Positions 5,929-7,172 of a DNA stretch of 7,172 nt are shown here, in pieces (positions within the stretch are counted from its first letter, which is position 1; each line of letters starts with the position of its first letter). Under the pieces are notes generated by a model. It ran no database searches. It saw only the letters and a list, made by a program, of their open reading frames with translations, and had not been told where the DNA came from. This stretch comes from Oscillospiraceae bacterium (GTDB lineage: Bacteria; Bacillota; Clostridia; Oscillospirales; Butyricicoccaceae), in assembly GCA_902797555.1 (NCBI GenBank), contig CADBTM010000195.1, positions 1 to 7,172 on the forward strand. The letters are read 5' to 3'. Made by a program: the position numbers and the translations under genes.

Positions 5929-6419
5929 TCGTTCTGGGTCTCGATCCGGGCTATGCCATCGTGGGCTATGGGGTGATCGAAAGCGTGAAGGGCAAGCACA
6001 GGATGCTGGGCTATGGCGCCATCACCACCCCCGCGGGCACCGAAATGTCCCGCCGCCTGCTGGAGATTTCCCGGGATATGCGCACCCTGCTGGACACCGT
6101 AAAGCCCGACGCGGTGGCCATTGAGGAGCTGTTTTTCAACAATAATATCACCACCGGCATTCAGGTGGCGCAGGCCCGCGGGGTCATTCTGGCCGCCTGT
6201 GCCGAGCGGGGGCTCACCCCCTTTGAATACACCCCCTCCCAGGTCAAGCAGGGCGTGGTGGGCTATGGCAAGGCCGAAAAAAAGCAGGTCATGGAAATGA
6301 CCCGCATGATCCTCGGTCTTGCAAAGGTGCCCCGTCCCGACGACGCCGCCGACGCCCTTGCCATCGCCATCTGCCACGCCAACACGGCGGGCAGCGCCCT
6401 CCAGAGCCTGAAGGGCTGA
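5925..6419 (+). CDS. ruvC: Crossover junction endodeoxyribonuclease RuvC
   Basis: Holliday-junction resolvase of 164 residues that acts as a dimer, cutting four-way junctions during recombinational repair together with the RuvAB branch-migration motor. The RNase H-fold acidic residues are all visible: Asp7 in GLDPGYA (5-11), Glu67 in VAIEELFFNNN (64-74), and Asp140 and Asp143 in RPDDAADALAIA (137-148). The conserved QVAQARGV (80-87) and PSQVKQGVVGYGKAEK (104-119) are present, the latter holding DNA-contacting lysines. GGAG (5916-5919) is 5 nt before the ATG, within the end of the ynbB-like gene, and the ATGA overlap implies coupling. The usual partners ruvA and ruvB do not follow: the next gene converges from the other strand. 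Confidence 0.97.
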   Translation: MIVLGLDPGYAIVGYGVIESVKGKHRMLGYGAITTPAGTEMSRRLLEISRDMRTLLDTVKPDAVAIEELFFNNNITTGIQVAQARGVILAACAERGLTPFEYTPSQVKQGVVGYGKAEKKQVMEMTRMILGLAKVPRPDDAADALAIAICHANTAGSALQSLKG

Positions 6420-6433
6420 AAGCGGGCGCGGCG

Positions 6434-6466
6434 CAAGAAAACAGCGCGGGATCGCTCCCGCGCTGT
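6434..6466 (-). terminator. Rho-independent terminator of the beta-propeller gene
   Basis: ACAGCGCGGGA (6441-6451) pairs perfectly over 11 bp with TCCCGCGCTGT (6456-6466) around a TCGC loop. On the minus strand the stem is followed by TTTTCTTG, so it terminates the beta-propeller gene whose stop is at 6483. On the plus strand the stem is followed by AGGATATGG with no T-tract, so ruvC transcripts may not end cleanly here, although the hairpin could still protect their 3' ends. Confidence 0.85.
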
Positions 6467-6482
6467 AGGATATGGTTCGGCG

Positions 6483-7172
6483 TTAATCCGCAGAGATCCG
6501 GCACAGACTGTCAAAGTCCACCGTGTCGTAGACGCTCAGGCCGTCGGACGAGACCAGATAGAGGTCGTCCCGGATGAGCAGGGCACGGGCATTCCAGCAG
6601 TCCCACCAGCCCCACTCGTCGGGGCTGCCCTCCAGATCGGCCAGCTGGACAAAGGCGCCGTCCTCATAGGCGAACACCAGATAGCCGCCGTCGTAGGCAA
6701 AGCCGATCAGATTCTTTTCCGGCTGGATGAGCAGCGCCTTGTGGTCGCTGAGCGCGGGAGACCAGCCGATCTCCTGCAGACGCAGGGTGGTGAGCTCCTG
6801 CAGATTTTCGGGATCGGTGCTGTCATACATGGACAGCTTCATGCCCTCCGTCCAGCCGGTTTCCTCGTCCGCCCACTGGCCCAGGCCGAACAGCAGACCC
6901 TCGCCGTAGACGTGGAGGTAGCTGGAAAAGCCGGGCAGCTTGAGCTCGCTGAGGATCGTCGGATGGGCGGGATCGCTCAGGTCGGCGGCAAAGAGGGGAT
7001 CGGTCTGGCGGAAGGTGACGAAATAGCACATATCCCCGTCAAAGCGGACGGAATAGATGCGCTCGTCCTCGCCCAGACCGGTGAGCGAGCCCACCACCTG
7101 CATATTCTCATCCAGGATGTACAGACTGCTGCTCTGGGAGCCGTCGTCCCAGCGGTAGTTGGTGAAATCGTA
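6483..7172 (-). CDS. C-terminal part of a beta-propeller domain protein (COG4880 type), 5' end outside the window
   Basis: The frame is open to the right edge, giving the last 229 residues of a longer protein; the in-frame Met codon at 7103 lies within the domain and is not the start. Visible residues 36-91 carry family-type segments: EDERIYSVRF (35-44), VTFRQTDPLF (52-61), DLSDPAHPTIL (64-74) and LPGFSSYLHVYGEG (79-92). A further blade follows with SDHKALLIQPEKNLIGF (142-158). These match the secreted or lipid-anchored beta-propeller proteins of COG4880, found in Clostridia and archaea and of unknown function. A signal peptide or anchor would be on the missing N-terminal part. The composition is acidic and aromatic-rich, consistent with an extracytoplasmic protein. 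It converges on ruvC with a 63-nt gap. Confidence 0.85.
   Translation of the reverse strand, partial: YDFTNYRWDDGSQSSSLYILDENMQVVGSLTGLGEDERIYSVRFDGDMCYFVTFRQTDPLFAADLSDPAHPTILSELKLPGFSSYLHVYGEGLLFGLGQWADEETGWTEGMKLSMYDSTDPENLQELTTLRLQEIGWSPALSDHKALLIQPEKNLIGFAYDGGYLVFAYEDGAFVQLADLEGSPDEWGWWDCWNARALLIRDDLYLVSSDGLSVYDTVDFDSLCRISAD

Noticed and set aside
1..7172. CRISPR array, tRNA, rRNA, transposase, phage, toxin-antitoxin or defence genes
   Set aside because: No regularly spaced direct repeats, tRNA-like folds or recognisable proteins of these kinds were seen on either strand by eye.

Overview
The window looks like ordinary chromosome from a GC-rich member of the Clostridia, probably an Oscillospiraceae/Ruminococcaceae-type gut Firmicute. 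This rests on protein types and layout, not on a marker gene. A YnbB-type "methionine gamma-lyase family" protein, a RuvC resolvase (Bacilli normally use RecU instead), a TrmN6-RsmI gene pair as in Firmicutes, and a COG4880-type beta-propeller protein all fit. Genes are tightly packed, ribosome-binding sites are GGAG-like, and the two main promoters resemble sigma-A sites.

Layout. Positions 1-171 carry no gene. They hold a row of short hairpins that looks like a dispersed intergenic repeat (about 31-130) and a bidirectional terminator (141-171). From 4407 down to 172 a six-gene minus-strand operon runs udk (uridine kinase), a class-I glutamine-amidotransferase-like hydrolase of the PuuD/peptidase C26 family, a TrmN6-like tRNA adenine methyltransferase, rsmI (16S rRNA 2'-O-methyltransferase), a 3-methyladenine DNA glycosylase, and an SseB-family protein. 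Every junction overlaps or has a 1-nt gap, so the genes are probably translationally coupled. One good promoter (TTGCAA-17-TATAAT, 4477-4449) serves the unit.

The divergent intergenic region (4408-4689) contains that promoter, an orphan bidirectional terminator hairpin (4567-4597), and an extended -10 promoter facing right (4628-4636). To the right, a two-gene plus-strand unit encodes a YnbB-like PLP enzyme (4690-5928) and RuvC (5925-6419), joined by an ATGA overlap. A strong hairpin (6441-6466) then separates ruvC from a converging minus-strand gene for a beta-propeller protein, cut by the right edge of the window.

The left operon combines nucleotide salvage, RNA modification and base-excision repair. 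The right unit joins an amino-acid-lyase-like enzyme to Holliday-junction resolution. These are housekeeping functions that share transcripts; there is no visible evidence that they form one pathway. I found no CRISPR array, tRNA, rRNA, transposase, phage gene, defence system or toxin-antitoxin pair. The parts most worth a second look are the non-coding structures and the unassigned C26 hydrolase and PLP enzyme.
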